NCBI GenBank assembly: GCA_040755725.1
Contig: JBFMAI010000039.1
Span: 62,001 to 126,000, forward strand
DNA length: 64,000 nucleotides
Source: JBFMAI01 sp040755725
GTDB lineage: Bacteria > Planctomycetota > Phycisphaerae > UBA1845 > Fen-1342
Direction of reading: 5' to 3'
Made by a program: the position numbers and the translations under genes. Below the pieces are notes generated by a model. It was not told where the DNA came from. It saw only the letters and a program-made list of their open reading frames with translations, and did no database searches. How positions within the stretch are numbered: the first letter of the stretch is position 1; each line of letters begins with the position of its first letter. This document shows positions 1 to 9,257 of the stretch, piece by piece.

Positions 1-2
1 CC

Positions 3-1916
3 CAGGGTCTGACTGCAATCCACGGCGTCGGATTGGTTCACCGTGACATCAAGCCGGCCAACCTGCTGCTCGGTTCCGATAACTCTGTTCGCGTCGCCGA
101 CCTCGGCGTGGCCGCGCTGGCCACCGGGTGCCAGGAGTCCGCGGGCGGCGCTGCGGCGCCCCCGGCGGGCACGCTGCCCTACGCACCGCCGGAGGCCTTC
201 CGCCCGAATGCTCGCTTGCACCCAACCGCAGACCTCTACTCGCTCGGTGCCACCCTGTTCCATCTCATCACAGGGCGCCCGCCGCACGCGACGGCGTCCG
301 TTTTTCAGCGGTTGGTCGACTTGCAGTGTCGCCCCGTGACCTGGCCGGTCGACGCGCCGGGAGATGTTCCGGCTGCCCTGGTGCAGGTCGTGCTGCGGCT
401 GCTGGCTATTGAGCCCGAGGACCGCATCCCCACTGCCGCCGCCGTGTTGGACCAACTTCGACCGTTTGTCGATTCCCCGGTTGCCGCGCGACCGCCCATT
501 CAACGCGACGAGTTGTCGCCGCGCGGCATCGGCGTGCTGCCGCTGCGAAACGAGACGAGTGTCATTGACGATGACTGGCTCGGCTACGCGGTGGCCGATT
601 CGCTGTGCAAGGGGCTGGCCGCGTTGCCCGACGCCTATGTGGCCGATCTGGACGTCCTGGCGGGGCTGGTCAACCGGCTCGAGGCGGTCGAGGGTCTCGG
701 ACCCCGCGAGCGCTTGCTGGAGGCCGGGAGACGCGTGGGGGCGGCCACGCTGATCACGGGTCGCTTCCGGCGTGACGCGGGCCGCGTGCGGGTGGTGCTC
801 GAGTCCTTGCGCGGCCCGGGGCCGCGTGACACGGCCGCTGTCGAGATCGAGGGGCCGCTGGGCGAGCTCCCCGCTCTTGAGCAGGCGTTGCTCGAACGGC
901 TGACAGACCGTCTCGGCCTCGGGCGGCCGACGTCAGCGGAACGGCCGCGCACCGGCACGCTCGCGGCGCGCGAGAAGTTCGTGCTGGGGCGGCAAGCCTA
1001 CCTGCGTGGAGATTATGAGGAGGCCATCGCCCTGGCGAAGGACGCCATCCGGCTGGATTTGGAATCGGCGGAGTCGCTGGCGCTCATGGGCATCTGCTTG
1101 GCACGGCTAGGGCGGTACGACGAGGCAGAGGCCTGCCACCGACGCCACGAGGCCCTGGCCCGCGAGCGGGCAGACGAGCGCGGGCAGATCGAGGCGCTGG
1201 CCAACCTGGGCGTGATGTACTACTTCCGTGGGGATTACGCGGCGGCCGAGCAGCACTATCGGCGTGCCGTGCGGCTCGCGGAGCAACGTGACCTGGCGAC
1301 CGAGACGGCGCAGGTCTGCAACAACCTGGGGTTCGTGCTGTACCGGCGGGGCCGGCTGGAGGAAGCCGAAAAGGCGTTTCTGCGGGCGATTGAGACGCAC
1401 CGCGCCTACGGCGGCCTCACCTCGCTCGTCGGGCCGTACAACGGGATGGGCAACGTGCTGGCCGAGGCGGGCCGTTTTCAGGAAGCCCGCGACTACTATC
1501 AGCGGGCCCTCGCTCTGGCCACCGAAACCGGCGACCGGACCAGCGTGGGGACGACCCATGTGCATCTGGGCCGCTGCGCCGCGCAGGAAGGGCGTTTTGC
1601 GGACGCCAAGCATGAGCTTACAATGGCGTTGAACGCCCTGGAGGAGACCCGTTTCTGGAACGGGCTCGCCCGGGCGTACGAGGTCGTGACCGACCTGCAC
1701 CTTCAGATGGGCGACTGCGCCGAGGCGCTGCGGAGCGTAGACAAGCGGATCGACGTCGCGCGGCAGCACGCGAATGTGCGGATGGAGGCGGCCGCCTGGC
1801 AGCAGAAAGCGGCGGTCCTGCGGGCGGCGGGCCGGCCGCGCGAAGCGGAGGCCTGCGCGGCGCGAGCGTGTAGCGCAGGAGGTGGAGAGGGCGGCGATCA
1901 GGGAGAGCGGCCGTGA
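3..1916 (+). CDS. Ser/Thr protein kinase C-terminal part with TolB-like and TPR regions (5' truncated by window edge)
   Basis: The frame is already open at base 3, so the N-lobe of the kinase lies outside the window. The catalytic loop HRDIKPAN follows at once, with DLG in place of DFG and PPEAF in place of APE, so a Hanks-type kinase is clear. After the kinase, about 145 residues past the catalytic loop, a segment starting GIGVLPLRNE resembles the TolB-like N-domain often fused to bacterial kinases and cyclases. At least six TPR-like repeats fill the C-terminal half, with motifs such as ALMGICLARLGRYDEAEACH. The protein has no visible membrane segment after the kinase. The stop codon overlaps the next start (GTGA), implying translational coupling to the hybrid kinase. 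Substrate is unknown. Confidence 0.9.
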   Translation, partial: QGLTAIHGVGLVHRDIKPANLLLGSDNSVRVADLGVAALATGCQESAGGAAAPPAGTLPYAPPEAFRPNARLHPTADLYSLGATLFHLITGRPPHATASVFQRLVDLQCRPVTWPVDAPGDVPAALVQVVLRLLAIEPEDRIPTAAAVLDQLRPFVDSPVAARPPIQRDELSPRGIGVLPLRNETSVIDDDWLGYAVADSLCKGLAALPDAYVADLDVLAGLVNRLEAVEGLGPRERLLEAGRRVGAATLITGRFRRDAGRVRVVLESLRGPGPRDTAAVEIEGPLGELPALEQALLERLTDRLGLGRPTSAERPRTGTLAAREKFVLGRQAYLRGDYEEAIALAKDAIRLDLESAESLALMGICLARLGRYDEAEACHRRHEALARERADERGQIEALANLGVMYYFRGDYAAAEQHYRRAVRLAEQRDLATETAQVCNNLGFVLYRRGRLEEAEKAFLRAIETHRAYGGLTSLVGPYNGMGNVLAEAGRFQEARDYYQRALALATETGDRTSVGTTHVHLGRCAAQEGRFADAKHELTMALNALEETRFWNGLARAYEVVTDLHLQMGDCAEALRSVDKRIDVARQHANVRMEAAAWQQKAAVLRAAGRPREAEACAARACSAGGGEGGDQGERP

Positions 1917-4312
1917 CGTGGGCGCTGCTCGCCATCAGCGGAGCCTTGGGGGCGCTGGCCGCCTATGCCGGCCGGCGTCTGCGTGCTGCCCGGCGCGACG
2001 CACTCCAAGCCCGCGCGGAGGCCAACGCAGACGCCGCGCGGTTGACCGAGCTGGACCGGCACCTGGCACGTCACGCCGCGATCCTCCATCACGCAATGGA
2101 TGGCTTCTTCATGTTGGGGGAGGACTGCCGCTTCATCGAGGCCAACCCCGCGTTCTGCCGGATGACCGGCTACACCGAAGCCGAGCTGCGGGGGATGCGG
2201 ATGACCGACCTGGAGGTGGCGACCGCGACAAGTGAGGCGGAGGCCGCGTACTGGCGGACCGGGCTGCACCACTTCGCCACCTCGCACCGCCACAAGGACG
2301 GACACACGCTCCGGCTGGAAACGTGCGTCATGGCGCTGCGGGACGGGCCGGCGAAGGTGCTGGTCGGGTTTGCCCGGGACGTGACGGACCGCTGCCGGGC
2401 CGAGCTGGCCCTGCGCAAGAGCGAAGCCCAGTATCGCAACCTGGTGGAGACCTCGCGCGACCTGATCTGGTCGCTGGACCTGGACGGCCGCTGGACCTTC
2501 GTCAACAACGCGGCGCGGAACATCTACGGGTGCGAACCGGAGAACATGCTGGGCCGCCCGCTGGCGGACTTCGTGCCCCCCGAGCACGCCGACCGCGTGC
2601 GGCAGATGCTCGATGAGATTCGGGCCGGCAAGCCGCGGTTCCGCTTCGAGGCGGAGCACCGGCGTCCCGACGGCCGGGCGGTCCATCTCAGCATCAATGT
2701 GATCCCGCTGCGCGACGACGCCGGCCGCATCGTCGGGTGTACGGGGACCTCGACCGACATCACGTATCGTAAAGAGGCCGAGGAGCGCCTACAGGCCGCC
2801 CACGCCCGCTTCGAGTCGCTCGTCGCGCGCATGCCACTGGGGTACATCGTCTGGTCGCCCGACTTCCGTGTCATCGAGTGGAACCCGGCGGCCACGGCCA
2901 TCTTCGGCTACGCGGCCGAGCAGGCGGTCGGCCGGGCCGCGGACGAGCTGATCGTCCCGGCGGAGGAGCGGTCGGCCTTCGAGCACCTGACGGCGGCACT
3001 GCGGGCCGGCCGCCCGGTGGCGGAGACCGTGCTCGTCAACCGTCGGCAGGATGGCGAGAAGGTGCGCTGCGAGTGGCACAACACCGTGCTGCCCGACGCC
3101 GCCGGCCGGGTGCAGCGGATCGTCACGCTGGTCCGAGACGTGTCGGAGCGGGAACGGCTGGAGGCCCAACTGCGGCAATCGCAGCGGCTGGAAAGCCTGG
3201 GCGTGCTGGCCGGCGGGGTGGCGCACGATTTCAACAATTTGCTCGTCGGCATCATGGGCAACGCCTCCCTGGCCCTGGAGCAACTCGACGGTCATTCGCC
3301 GCTGCGCCCGCTGCTGGAACGGGTGGTGAACGCGGGCCGGCGGGCCACCGAGCTCACGCAACGCATGTTGGCCTACGCCGGCCGCGCCTCGTGCGACGTG
3401 CAGATCATGGACCTGAACGGGCTGGTCACCGAGATGGCCGACTTTGCCACCGCCGCGATCCCCAAGAACGTCCGCCTGGTGACCCGCCCGCAGCCGGACC
3501 TGCCGCTGATCAAGGCCGACAGCGGGCAGCTCCAGCAAGTCATCATGAACCTGCTGATCAACGCGGCCGAGGCGATCGGCGAAGGCGGCGGCGAAGTCAC
3601 CGTGTCCACCCGGACCGAGTGGCTCGACGCGGAGCGGATTGCGGCAGAGCTGCCCGACCGCTCGCTTTCGCCCGGAGCGTATGTCTGCCTGGAAGTCCGG
3701 GACACCGGCTGCGGCATGTCGCCGGAGACCATGAGTCGCATCTTCGACCCCTTCTTCACGACCAAGTTCGCCGGCCGCGGCCTGGGCTTGTCCGCCCTGC
3801 TGGGCATCGTGCGGGCGCATCGTGGGGCCGTCGCCGTCCGCAGCCGTGTGGGCGAAGGGTCGGTGTTCCGCGTGTGGTTGCCGGCGGCCGCGGCCGCGGC
3901 GCGGGCGCCCGAGGCCCCGCGGGCGACCCGCGGGCTGCCGCGCGGCTCGACGGTGCTGGTGATCGACGATGAGGAGGAAATCCGCGACGTGGTGCAGGCC
4001 GTGCTGAGCAGCCGGGGCATCGCCGTGCTGACCGCCGAAAGCGGTCGCCAGGGATTGGAGCTCTTCCGGCAGCACGCGGACCGGATCGACGTTGTGCTGC
4101 TGGACATGAACATGCCGGGAATGAGCGGCGAGGCGGTGTTCGAGGGCCTGCGAGGCATCAACCCCAAGGCGCGGGTCATCGTCTCGACGGGCTACAGCGA
4201 GCAGGAAGCCGCGCTGCGCTTCGCCAACGCCCCGCTGGCGGGGTTCGTCCACAAACCGTACACCGCGACGTCGCTCGTGGAGAAGATCGGGGCGGCGATC
4301 ATGGCGGGGTGA
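1913..4312 (+). CDS. PAS-domain hybrid sensor histidine kinase with C-terminal receiver
   Basis: 799 residues. One hydrophobic N-terminal helix (about residues 3-20) is followed by a short coiled coil and three PAS domains (about 55-165, 175-290 and 300-415). The phosphoacceptor is His438 in VAHDFNNLL, typical of the NtrB-like HisKA subgroup. The ATPase domain has the N box MNLLINAAEA, the G1 box DTGCGMS and the G2 box GRGLGLSA. A receiver domain runs from about 680 to the end with phosphoacceptor Asp731 in LLDMNMPG and the conserved Lys in HKPY. The GTG start overlaps the upstream kinase gene by four bases. A phosphorelay function is certain in kind; the signal and output partner are not visible. 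Confidence 0.93.
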   Translation: MTWALLAISGALGALAAYAGRRLRAARRDALQARAEANADAARLTELDRHLARHAAILHHAMDGFFMLGEDCRFIEANPAFCRMTGYTEAELRGMRMTDLEVATATSEAEAAYWRTGLHHFATSHRHKDGHTLRLETCVMALRDGPAKVLVGFARDVTDRCRAELALRKSEAQYRNLVETSRDLIWSLDLDGRWTFVNNAARNIYGCEPENMLGRPLADFVPPEHADRVRQMLDEIRAGKPRFRFEAEHRRPDGRAVHLSINVIPLRDDAGRIVGCTGTSTDITYRKEAEERLQAAHARFESLVARMPLGYIVWSPDFRVIEWNPAATAIFGYAAEQAVGRAADELIVPAEERSAFEHLTAALRAGRPVAETVLVNRRQDGEKVRCEWHNTVLPDAAGRVQRIVTLVRDVSERERLEAQLRQSQRLESLGVLAGGVAHDFNNLLVGIMGNASLALEQLDGHSPLRPLLERVVNAGRRATELTQRMLAYAGRASCDVQIMDLNGLVTEMADFATAAIPKNVRLVTRPQPDLPLIKADSGQLQQVIMNLLINAAEAIGEGGGEVTVSTRTEWLDAERIAAELPDRSLSPGAYVCLEVRDTGCGMSPETMSRIFDPFFTTKFAGRGLGLSALLGIVRAHRGAVAVRSRVGEGSVFRVWLPAAAAAARAPEAPRATRGLPRGSTVLVIDDEEEIRDVVQAVLSSRGIAVLTAESGRQGLELFRQHADRIDVVLLDMNMPGMSGEAVFEGLRGINPKARVIVSTGYSEQEAALRFANAPLAGFVHKPYTATSLVEKIGAAIMAG

Positions 4313-4403
4313 AGCGGCCCCGGCCAAGTGGCGTGTGGCGGGACCGTGTTCCGCGGGGTCAGGTCGGCTACTATGGCCAACCAGAGCCATCCGGGAGCCG
4401 CTC

Positions 4404-5006
4404 ATGGAACCCGCTCGTCAAATGGTCGGTCAACATCCCCGCTGCTTGGCCGCCTGCGCCGGCCTCGTCGCCCTGTGCGGCTGCGGGATGGGGGAGCTGG
4501 ACAACTACGCGCCCCTGACCCTCTTCGATAACTTCCGCGTCATCGCCGACGACCGGGCCTATCGCTCGGCCCAGCTCGACGCCGAATCGCTCAGGCTCGT
4601 CTTCGACACCTACGGCATCAAGACGGTCATCAACCTGCGCGGCGAGAATGAGGACGCGCTGTGGTACCGCAATGAGCAGGCGGCGGCCGCGGAGGCCGGC
4701 GTCCGGCTCGTGGACGTGCGCATGTCCGCCGGCAGTCTGCCGTCGCGGGAGGCGCTGCTCCTGCTGTATGACACGTACCAGACCGCCGAGTACCCGATTC
4801 TGATTCACTGCCAGTCCGGGGCGGACCGCACGGGCGCGGCGGCGGCGATCTGGAGAATGGCGGTCGCGGGCGAGTCGCGGGAGGTCGCGCGACAGGAGCT
4901 GTCGCCGCTGTACGGTCATTTCGCTGGCCGGTACCCGGCGATGGACGAGCTGGTCCGCGTCTTCGAGCCCGACCGCGAGTGGATCGCCAACGCGTACACG
5001 CCGTAG
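4404..5006 (+). CDS. Dual-specificity/tyrosine phosphatase-like protein, probably exported
   Basis: 200 residues from the ATG at 4404, chosen because GGGAG lies just upstream; an in-frame start 69 bases earlier is possible. The catalytic loop HCQSGADRTG matches the H-C-x5-R signature, with nucleophile Cys136 and Arg142. A hydrophobic N-terminus ending in ALCGCG may be a signal or lipoprotein sequence, placing the enzyme outside the cytoplasm, but the lipobox is imperfect. The segment DRAYRSAQLDAESL resembles the N-terminal part of DSP-like phosphatases of the Siw14/beta-lactamase-associated type. It follows the two sensor kinase genes on the same strand after a 91-base gap. The substrate could be phosphoprotein, inositol phosphate or another phosphomonoester. 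Confidence 0.85.
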   Translation: MEPARQMVGQHPRCLAACAGLVALCGCGMGELDNYAPLTLFDNFRVIADDRAYRSAQLDAESLRLVFDTYGIKTVINLRGENEDALWYRNEQAAAAEAGVRLVDVRMSAGSLPSREALLLLYDTYQTAEYPILIHCQSGADRTGAAAAIWRMAVAGESREVARQELSPLYGHFAGRYPAMDELVRVFEPDREWIANAYTP

Positions 5007-5081
5007 CAGCGGTAGCCGGTGGGCTCCAATCACGGACTCGTCAGCGGTGGGCCGGGAGAGCGACCAGAAGCTGCCCCAGAA

Positions 5082-5127
5082 CCCCCCTCCCTCTCAGGTC
5101 GCCCCGGCGACCTGAGAGGGCGGGGAG
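5082..5127. repeat. GC-rich palindromic element between convergent genes, possible bidirectional terminator
   Basis: A 15-base arm, CCCTCTCAGGTCGCC at 5089-5103, is perfectly complementary to 5106-5120, separated by two bases. The element sits between the ends of the phosphatase gene and the oppositely oriented oxidoreductase gene, where a terminator is expected, but no T tract follows. The AGGTCGCC core recurs near 60.2 and 63.4 kb, so it is also a dispersed repeat. Confidence 0.75.
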
Positions 5128-5132
5128 TCAGA

Positions 5133-6476
5133 CTACACGAGCTTCGTTGTTCCCGGCACCGCCGGCGGGTCCACGAGCAGGTCGCCGAATTCGTAGGCCG
5201 GCGGGGTCAGGTCCAGTTCCGACGCCTTCAGCACCCAGTCCCACGACAGCTCGCGGCCGGTGTACGCTGACAGCCGGCCCATGATCGCCGTCAGCGTGCT
5301 CTCGGCCACCTGCCGGCCCTCGTTGATCGGCCGGCCGCGGCGGATGCTGGCGATCAGGTCCGCGTGTTCCTGGACATACGGGTTGACCGGCTCACCCTTC
5401 CGCTTGTAACGCCACGGCAGCAGCCGGCCGTGCGTCTCGCCGCTGGGGCTGGCCCAGCCCCACGTGCCAACGAGGCGCTCGGCGATGCGGGTCGAGGTGC
5501 CCTCGACCTGCCGACACATGCTCAGCACGCGGACGCCCTTCGGGTACTCGTACTCGACCGTGAAGTGGTCGAAGATGTTGCCGAACTTCGGGTCGGTCCG
5601 CGACTGCCGGCCGCCCATGCCGACCGCTTTGACCGGCGGCGAGCCGAGGGCCCAGTTGATGACGTCCAGGTTGTGAACGTGCTGCTCGACGATGTGGTCG
5701 CCGGAGAGCCAGGTGTAGTACAGCCAGTTGCGGCACTGGTTCTCCATGTCCGACCACCCCGGCTCCCGCTCGTGGAACCACAGGTCGCCCTGGTTCCAGT
5801 AGCACTGGGCGGCGACGATCTCGCCGATCGCGCCGTCGTGGATGCGCTTCATCGTCTGGATGTAGCGCGGGTCATGGCGACGCTGCGTGCCGGCGACGAC
5901 CGAGAGGCGCTTGCGAAACGCCAGCTCGGCCGACGCGATCACCGACCGCACGCCGACCGGGTCCACCGCGACCGGCTTCTCCATGAAAACGTGCTTGCCG
6001 GCCGCCACCGCGGCCTTGAAGTGCAGCGGGCGGAAGTGCGGCGGTGTGGCGAGAATCACGAGATCGACGTCGCAGGCCACCACGTGCTGGTACGCGTCGA
6101 AACCGACAAAGCAATGCTCGTCCGTGACCTGGTATGCCGACCCTAGCTCGACCAACTCCTTCTGAAGCGTCTCCTTGCACATGTTGAGGTGGTCCTCAAA
6201 CAAATCGCCCAGCGCGACAATCTCGATATTCGGCGCGGCCTTCACGCAGTCCACGGCGGCCCCGGTCCCGCGGCCGCCGCACCCGATCACGCCGACGCGC
6301 AGCCGCTCCGGGCGGTGCTCGGCGTGCAGGATGGCGGGGGCCGGGCGGCCGGAGACAGTGGCGCAGCCGCCAACGAGGGCCGTGGCCGACACGACGGCGG
6401 TGGTCTTGAGGAACTCGCGGCGAGACGGGGCGGCGTTCGGTTCACGAGTGGAACTCGCGGATTCCGTCGTGGTCAT
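5133..6476 (-). CDS. Gfo/Idh/MocA-family oxidoreductase with Tat signal
   Basis: 447 residues. The N-terminus has a twin-arginine signal (SRREFLKTT followed by a hydrophobic stretch ending in VGGCA), so the protein is probably exported folded, perhaps with a lipid anchor. The Rossmann nucleotide-binding motif GVIGCGGRG begins near residue 61 and the family signature FMEKPVAVD lies near 165. The C-terminal substrate domain is full length. The ATG has GGAG nearby. Planctomycetes carry many such secreted NAD(P)-dependent sugar or inositol dehydrogenases. It lies downstream of a Tat-exported isomerase on the same strand, which suggests a joint role in sugar or polyol conversion. The substrate cannot be read from sequence. 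Confidence 0.92.
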   Translation of the reverse strand: MTTTESASSTREPNAAPSRREFLKTTAVVSATALVGGCATVSGRPAPAILHAEHRPERLRVGVIGCGGRGTGAAVDCVKAAPNIEIVALGDLFEDHLNMCKETLQKELVELGSAYQVTDEHCFVGFDAYQHVVACDVDLVILATPPHFRPLHFKAAVAAGKHVFMEKPVAVDPVGVRSVIASAELAFRKRLSVVAGTQRRHDPRYIQTMKRIHDGAIGEIVAAQCYWNQGDLWFHEREPGWSDMENQCRNWLYYTWLSGDHIVEQHVHNLDVINWALGSPPVKAVGMGGRQSRTDPKFGNIFDHFTVEYEYPKGVRVLSMCRQVEGTSTRIAERLVGTWGWASPSGETHGRLLPWRYKRKGEPVNPYVQEHADLIASIRRGRPINEGRQVAESTLTAIMGRLSAYTGRELSWDWVLKASELDLTPPAYEFGDLLVDPPAVPGTTKLV

Positions 6477-6563
6477 TGTGGGTTCTCCGGATCATGTGTT
6501 GGAGCGTAGCACCTGTGCCTGTGCGCTCGCGGGAACCGCTCTCTCACGGTTGCAGTTCGGTTC

Positions 6564-6589
6564 GTGCCACTCCCTGACGGTCGCGGCTC
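6564..6589. repeat. Short dispersed repeat, copy 1 (inverted copy at 9232-9257)
   Basis: These 26 bases match the reverse complement of 9232-9257 at 24 positions; the shared core is CGCGACCGTCAGGGAG read on the minus strand. It lies in the 133-base gap between the isomerase and oxidoreductase genes, outside both reading frames. Confidence 0.7.
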
Positions 6590-6609
6590 GGACAGACCAT
6601 GGACCGCTG

Positions 6610-7533
6610 TCAGAAGTCGTCACAGGTTCGATATGCGTCAATCAAGGCCCGCTCGCCCTCTTTGCCGGGCCGCGCGTTGCCGTGCTCCATGCCAAGGAGG
6701 CCGTCGAAGCCCCGCTCGTGCAGGTGGCGGAAAATGTTGCGGTAGTTGATCTCGCCGGTGGTCGGCTCCTTACGACCGGGGTTGTCGCCGAGCTGAAAGT
6801 ACGCGATTTCGCTCCACGCCGCGTCGATGTTGGGGATCAGGTTGCCCTCGGTGACCTGCTGGTGATAGAGATCGTCCAGAATCTTGCACGCCGGGCTGTT
6901 GACGGCGCGGCACACCTCGTACGCCTGGGCGATCTTCGACAGGAACAGGTTGGGGTGGTCGCGCGGGTTCAGCGGCTCCAGCACCATGACCAGCCCCGCC
7001 GGCTCGCAGACCTCGGCGGCGGCCCGCAGGTGCTCGACCACGTTGGCCGTCTGGTAGCCCCAGTCCATCCGCGGGTCGCAGGGCCCCGGCACCACCGTAC
7101 ACCAACGGGCGTTGACGCGTTTGGCCACCTCGACCGCCGCGTGCATCTGCTTGACCAGTTGCTCGCGGAAGGCGGGGTCGGCGCGGACCATCGTCGGCTC
7201 CCGCCATTCGACGTAGGCGACGAAGACGCCCATCGTCATGTGGCGGCGAACCATCTCGCGGGCGATCTTCTCCTGCTCCTCGACCGGCCGGCCCATCATG
7301 CCGTTGTCCTCGAGCGCGGTGAAACCCTCGTCGGCCATGAACTTGATCTGCTCGACGGGGTCGTCGCCGGCGTGGTTCTTGAACATGCCGAAGTGCGGGG
7401 CGTACTTCAGCTTGAACTTCCGTGGTCCGGCGACGGTCGGAGGGGGTGCGGATTGGGCGCGGGCCCGCGCGGCTAAGCCGGCCGCCGCCGCCACCGCCGT
7501 CATTCCACTTGCCAAAAACGCTCGTCGGTTCAT
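6610..7533 (-). CDS. Hydroxypyruvate isomerase-like TIM-barrel protein with Tat signal
   Basis: 307 residues. A twin-arginine-type signal (MNRRAFLASG plus an Ala-rich hydrophobic stretch, cleavage probably after ARA) precedes an AP-endonuclease-2-type TIM barrel. Probable metal ligands of the Hyi family are visible in order: Glu in VLEPLN, Asp in ILDDLYHQQ, the FQLGDNPGR segment and Glu in LGMEHG. The start has a GGAGG ribosome site. Cytoplasmic Hyi interconverts hydroxypyruvate and tartronate semialdehyde, but secreted planctomycetal homologues are usually of unknown sugar specificity. It is probably co-transcribed with the downstream oxidoreductase. Confidence 0.88.
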   Translation of the reverse strand: MNRRAFLASGMTAVAAAAGLAARARAQSAPPPTVAGPRKFKLKYAPHFGMFKNHAGDDPVEQIKFMADEGFTALEDNGMMGRPVEEQEKIAREMVRRHMTMGVFVAYVEWREPTMVRADPAFREQLVKQMHAAVEVAKRVNARWCTVVPGPCDPRMDWGYQTANVVEHLRAAAEVCEPAGLVMVLEPLNPRDHPNLFLSKIAQAYEVCRAVNSPACKILDDLYHQQVTEGNLIPNIDAAWSEIAYFQLGDNPGRKEPTTGEINYRNIFRHLHERGFDGLLGMEHGNARPGKEGERALIDAYRTCDDF

Positions 7534-8113
7534 AGGATGGGGCCTCCGAGTTTCGCTTGCCCAGCAGAAGGACCCGTGCGCTCCTCCGCAACTCCCCTCG
7601 CTCTCACGGAGGGGCGGGGGGGGAAGGCGAACCCCCCTCCCTTCCAGGGAGGGGTTGGGGGAGGGTCACAGTGACCGCATTCCCCGACCACGGTCGGTAC
7701 GGAGCCCGGCCGCTACGTTCCGCACGACCGCGACAGCCTGTGTGGCACCGGCCAATGGCTGGTGCAGGTCGGCGGGCGGGGGCCCACACTCCCCGCCCTC
7801 TCAGGAAGGGGCTGGGGGAGGGTCGAGACCCGCGCGGAGGGCAGCCCTCGCTGCGCCCCGTACGATACTGCCCGCCAGTCCGGTGCTCAATCGGCCGCCT
7901 GGCCCCATCATGCAACTGGAGAACCGCAGCGAACCAGTGAGCGCTGAGCACACCGAGGAAGAACGAGAGTAACGACGATCCCCCGAACGGCCCACTGCTG
8001 TGAATCGCCAGTCTTCCGCCTGTTCTCTGCGACCTCAGCGGCCCTCAGCGTCTCGGCGGTGAGCAGTTCAAGCTAGGGCGGTGCGGGCAACGGGCCGGTA
8101 TGATCCGGCCCTC
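7534..8113. repeat. 580-base gene-free interval made of GC-rich repeat fragments
   Basis: The interval lies between the divergent isomerase and EamA genes. It holds two copies of a C-rich/G-rich inverted element (about 7582-7671 and 7774-7829, both ending GGGGGAGGGTC), a segment at 7695-7715 that is repeated in inverse orientation at 9199-9219, and a hairpin around 7745-7766 with the form GCACCGGCC/TGGCTGGTGC. No credible reading frame with a ribosome site was found. Promoters for both flanking genes should lie here, but none could be assigned. Confidence 0.7.
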
Positions 8114-9070
8114 ATGGAGCAAGCCTACCACACCGTTGGGCAGAGTGCGTCGCTGCTTTCGGCGCTGACGTGGGCGTTCGCCCTGGTGCTGTTCAAGCTC
8201 AGCGGCGAACGGATTGCGCCGCTGGCCCTCAACCTGTACAAGAACACGATCGGCCTGGCCCTCCTGGGGCTCACGCTGGTCGCGCTCGTTCTCCTCAAGC
8301 TCGACAGCCTCGACTCCCTGCTCAGTCACCCGCCCGACGAGCTGTGCCTCCTGGTGCTCAGCGGCGCCGTCGGTATCGCCCTGGCCGACACGCTGTTCTT
8401 CCACGCGCTCAACCTGATCGGCGTCGGGCTGCTGTCCATCGTGGACTGCCTCTACACCCCCTTCGTGATCCTGTTCTCCTGGCTGCTGCTGTCGGAGACG
8501 CTGACGGCGTACCACTATGTCGGGGCGGGGCTGATCCTGTCCGCGATCCTCGTCGCGTCACGTCCGCGACTCCCGGTCCACCGTACGCGTGCGCAGATCG
8601 TGGCGGGTGTCTTCCTGGCGGCAACCTCAATGGCCTTGATGGCCTTCGGCATCGTCATCGCCAAACCGACCGTCGAGAAGATGCCCGTCGTGTGGAGCAC
8701 GACCATCCGCCTGGCCGGGGGGATGATCTTCCTCATGCTGTTCGCACGCCTCGGCGGCGACTGGCGGCGGCACTGGGCGGTCTTCCAGCCGTCACGCGCC
8801 TGGCGGTATGCCCTGCCCGGCTCGGTGCTCGGCACGTACGTCTGCCTGCTGCTGTGGATCGCGGGCTTCAAGTACACCTACGCGAGCGTGGCGGCGGTCC
8901 TGAACCAGACCACCGTCGTCTTTGCCAGCGTGCTGGCCGCCATCTTCCTGAAGGAGCACTTCGGCCGCCGGCAGTTCGCCGCCCTGGTGCTCGCGTTGAC
9001 CGGCGTGGCGGTCGTCACCTTCGGGGCCTGGCTGTGGGCGGCGCTGGCCCGCACGGGATGGGTGGGGTGA
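8114..9070 (+). CDS. EamA/DMT-family membrane transporter
   Basis: 318 residues from the ATG at 8114; an in-frame start 33 bases earlier is possible. About ten hydrophobic helices occur as two EamA repeats, the second starting near IVAGVFLAATSMALMAFG. The motif ALTWAFALVLFKLSGERI at the start and NQTTVVFASVLAAIFLKEHFGRRQ near the end are typical of the drug/metabolite transporter superfamily, where the latter segment is the conserved helix 9 region. It is a stand-alone gene on the plus strand. The transported compound is unknown; many relatives export amino acids or metabolites. Confidence 0.9.
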   Translation: MEQAYHTVGQSASLLSALTWAFALVLFKLSGERIAPLALNLYKNTIGLALLGLTLVALVLLKLDSLDSLLSHPPDELCLLVLSGAVGIALADTLFFHALNLIGVGLLSIVDCLYTPFVILFSWLLLSETLTAYHYVGAGLILSAILVASRPRLPVHRTRAQIVAGVFLAATSMALMAFGIVIAKPTVEKMPVVWSTTIRLAGGMIFLMLFARLGGDWRRHWAVFQPSRAWRYALPGSVLGTYVCLLLWIAGFKYTYASVAAVLNQTTVVFASVLAAIFLKEHFGRRQFAALVLALTGVAVVTFGAWLWAALARTGWVG

Positions 9071-9113
9071 GTGCGAACGGTCCCGGGAGCACGGAGGCCG
9101 TTGGACGGAACCA

Positions 9114-9139
9114 GCACGGCCGTAGACACGCGGCCGTGC
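9114..9139. terminator. Hairpin downstream of the EamA gene, terminator-like
   Basis: GCACGGCCG (9114-9122) pairs perfectly with 9131-9139 around an 8-base loop, 44 bases after the stop codon. There is no T run, so intrinsic termination is uncertain. It could equally be a copy of a dispersed palindrome. Confidence 0.4.
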
Positions 9140-9198
9140 CACGCGCCGGCCCTGTACGGCACCGGCGCTACAGGGGCGTGCGGGCGTCCCGCCCGTCA

Positions 9199-9257
9199 TA
9201 GCGGCCGGGCTCCGTACCGGCCGTCCGATTTGAACCGCGACCGTCAGGGAGCGGCAC
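9199..9257. repeat. Pair of short dispersed repeats in the 345-base EamA-flagellar gap
   Basis: 9199-9219 is the exact reverse complement of 7695-7715 (21 bases). 9232-9257 is the near-exact reverse complement of 6564-6589 (24 of 26). Apart from these and the hairpin at 9114, nothing was recognised in 9071-9415. Confidence 0.65.

Noticed and set aside
7582..7830. CRISPR-like array from the repeated C-rich blocks
   Set aside because: Only two diverged copies exist, spacing is irregular and there are no cas genes.
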